From: Mariprofundales bacterium
Lineage (GTDB): Bacteria > Pseudomonadota > Zetaproteobacteria > Mariprofundales > S012-25
Assembly (NCBI GenBank): GCA_015487905.1
Contig: WFOX01000194.1
Location: forward strand, 1-6,810
DNA length: 6,810 nucleotides
Direction of reading: 5' to 3'
In this document: piece after piece, positions 6,158-6,810 of the stretch
How positions within the stretch are numbered: position 1 is the stretch's first letter
Layout: the number at the start of each line of letters is the position of its first letter
The notes under the pieces: model-generated
Seen by the model: only the letters and a program-made list of their open reading frames with translations
Database searches by the model: none
Told to the model about the DNA's origin: nothing
Position numbers and translations under genes: made by a program

Positions 6158-6810
6158 GCGCGGCTGCATCCCTCAAGCAGCGCCCGCTGCTTGCGGATCT
6201 TTCCAACGGTTTGCGCGTGGCGGCGCTGCCGCTTCCGCTGCAAACGGGTGCACTTGCCTTTTTCGTGCGCGCAGGCAGCCGCGATGAGCAAGAACGCGAA
6301 GCCGGTTTCGCCCACGCCGTGGAACACATGCTTTTCAAGGGCGCAGGGCCTTGGGATGTGGAGGCACTCGCGCGCGCGATGGACGCCTTAGGCGGCGGCG
6401 TGAATGCCTGGACGAGCCGCGAGCGCATTTGCGTGCATGCGCTGTTTCCCGCCGATGCTTGGCAAGAGGCTTGGGAACTTGTCAGCCAGCTTGCGCTTGC
6501 ACCGCACTTTCCAGCCGAAGAATGGGCGCGCGAGCGTGGCGTGATCTTCGCCGAGATGGCGATGGTGGAAGACGACCTTCCGGAATGGGCTGCGGATCGG
6601 CACTGGGAAAGCGCATTCCCCGATGGCTTCGGGCGCCCCGTGCTTGGCCGGCGCGAAACGCTGGCCGCAGCAAGCGTAGAGGACTTGCGCGCCTTTCATC
6701 AGCGCAGCTTCGGCGCACCGCGATTGCTCATCGCCGCCTGCGGCGGCATTTCTGCGGAAGCGGTCATGGATGCGGCCGCCGCCCTTGAGGTGCCCCAAGC
6801 CGCCGCAAAA
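6154..6810 (+). CDS. M16-family zinc metallopeptidase, N-terminal part (3' end outside window)
   Basis: These are the first 219 residues of an M16 (pitrilysin or mitochondrial-processing-peptidase-like) protease; full-length single-unit members are about 410-430 residues. The inverted zinc motif is intact: H54, E57 and H58 in FAHAVEHMLFKG, with E134 in VIFAEMAMVEDD as the likely third ligand, 80 residues after H54, the family spacing. GGGVNAWTSRERI is the conserved GG.NA.TS.E segment. It should therefore be an active subunit and not a B-type non-catalytic partner. No signal peptide is seen, so it is probably cytoplasmic. GTG 6154 overlaps the pnp stop by 4 bases (GTGA) without a clear Shine-Dalgarno, implying coupling to pnp. 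The frame has no stop before the right edge. Comparable genes follow pnp in Firmicutes (mlpA/ymxG) and some deltaproteobacteria; the substrate is unknown. Confidence 0.92.
   Translation, partial: MSAAASLKQRPLLADLSNGLRVAALPLPLQTGALAFFVRAGSRDEQEREAGFAHAVEHMLFKGAGPWDVEALARAMDALGGGVNAWTSRERICVHALFPADAWQEAWELVSQLALAPHFPAEEWARERGVIFAEMAMVEDDLPEWAADRHWESAFPDGFGRPVLGRRETLAAASVEDLRAFHQRSFGAPRLLIAACGGISAEAVMDAAAALEVPQAAAK

Noticed and set aside
1..6810. tRNA genes, insertion sequences, attachment sites or CRISPR repeats
   Set aside because: None was found; almost all bases are accounted for by the six coding genes, the edge fragments and the small RNA region.

Overview
The window is GC-rich (roughly low-to-mid 60s % by eye) bacterial chromosome, with every recognisable gene on the + strand. 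The RND pump implies an outer membrane. The RluB-like enzyme carries a GELCTRRDP-type motif that I associate with proteobacterial RluB. A pnp gene followed directly by an M16 peptidase also fits Gram-negative lineages such as the deltaproteobacteria, although Firmicutes have a similar order. I read it as a proteobacterium or close relative and cannot name a genus. Nothing suggests a mobile element, prophage or CRISPR array: the genes are mostly core functions and intact except where the window edges cut them.

Layout: (1) 1-1440 is the C-terminal half of an RND-family inner-membrane efflux permease, cut by the left edge. (2) 1441-1714 is a 274-base gap holding a very likely small RNA. It has a perfect 13-bp hairpin with a C-rich loop, three copies of CCTCCTCCC (an anti-Shine-Dalgarno motif), a second hairpin presenting that motif, and a strong Rho-independent terminator at 1607-1638. 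This is the architecture of the CcsR or 'cuckoo' RNAs of Alphaproteobacteria. (3) 1715-3671 is a tightly packed trio whose starts and stops overlap by 4 bases: a DJ-1/PfpI-family protein, an RluB/RsuA-type pseudouridine synthase and an endonuclease-III-like HhH-GPD glycosylase with an Fe-S cluster. (4) 3722-3991 is rpsO (ribosomal protein S15), followed by a terminator-like hairpin at 3994-4019. (5) 4043-6157 is a complete pnp (polynucleotide phosphorylase). (6) 6154-6810 is the N-terminal part of an M16 zinc peptidase that overlaps pnp by 4 bases and runs off the right edge.

Functionally, region 3-5 is translation and RNA metabolism (rRNA modification, S15, PNPase) mixed with DNA base repair and a probable stress or protein quality-control protein. 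The rpsO-terminator-pnp arrangement is the classic one, in which pnp is fed by read-through past the S15 hairpin. The most unusual items are the anti-SD small RNA, whose motif is the exact complement of the next gene's ribosome binding site (GGAGGAGG, 1700-1707), and the apparent complete absence of the palindromes TCGA and ACGT from all 6.8 kb. The second suggests long-term restriction-modification pressure on the host genome.
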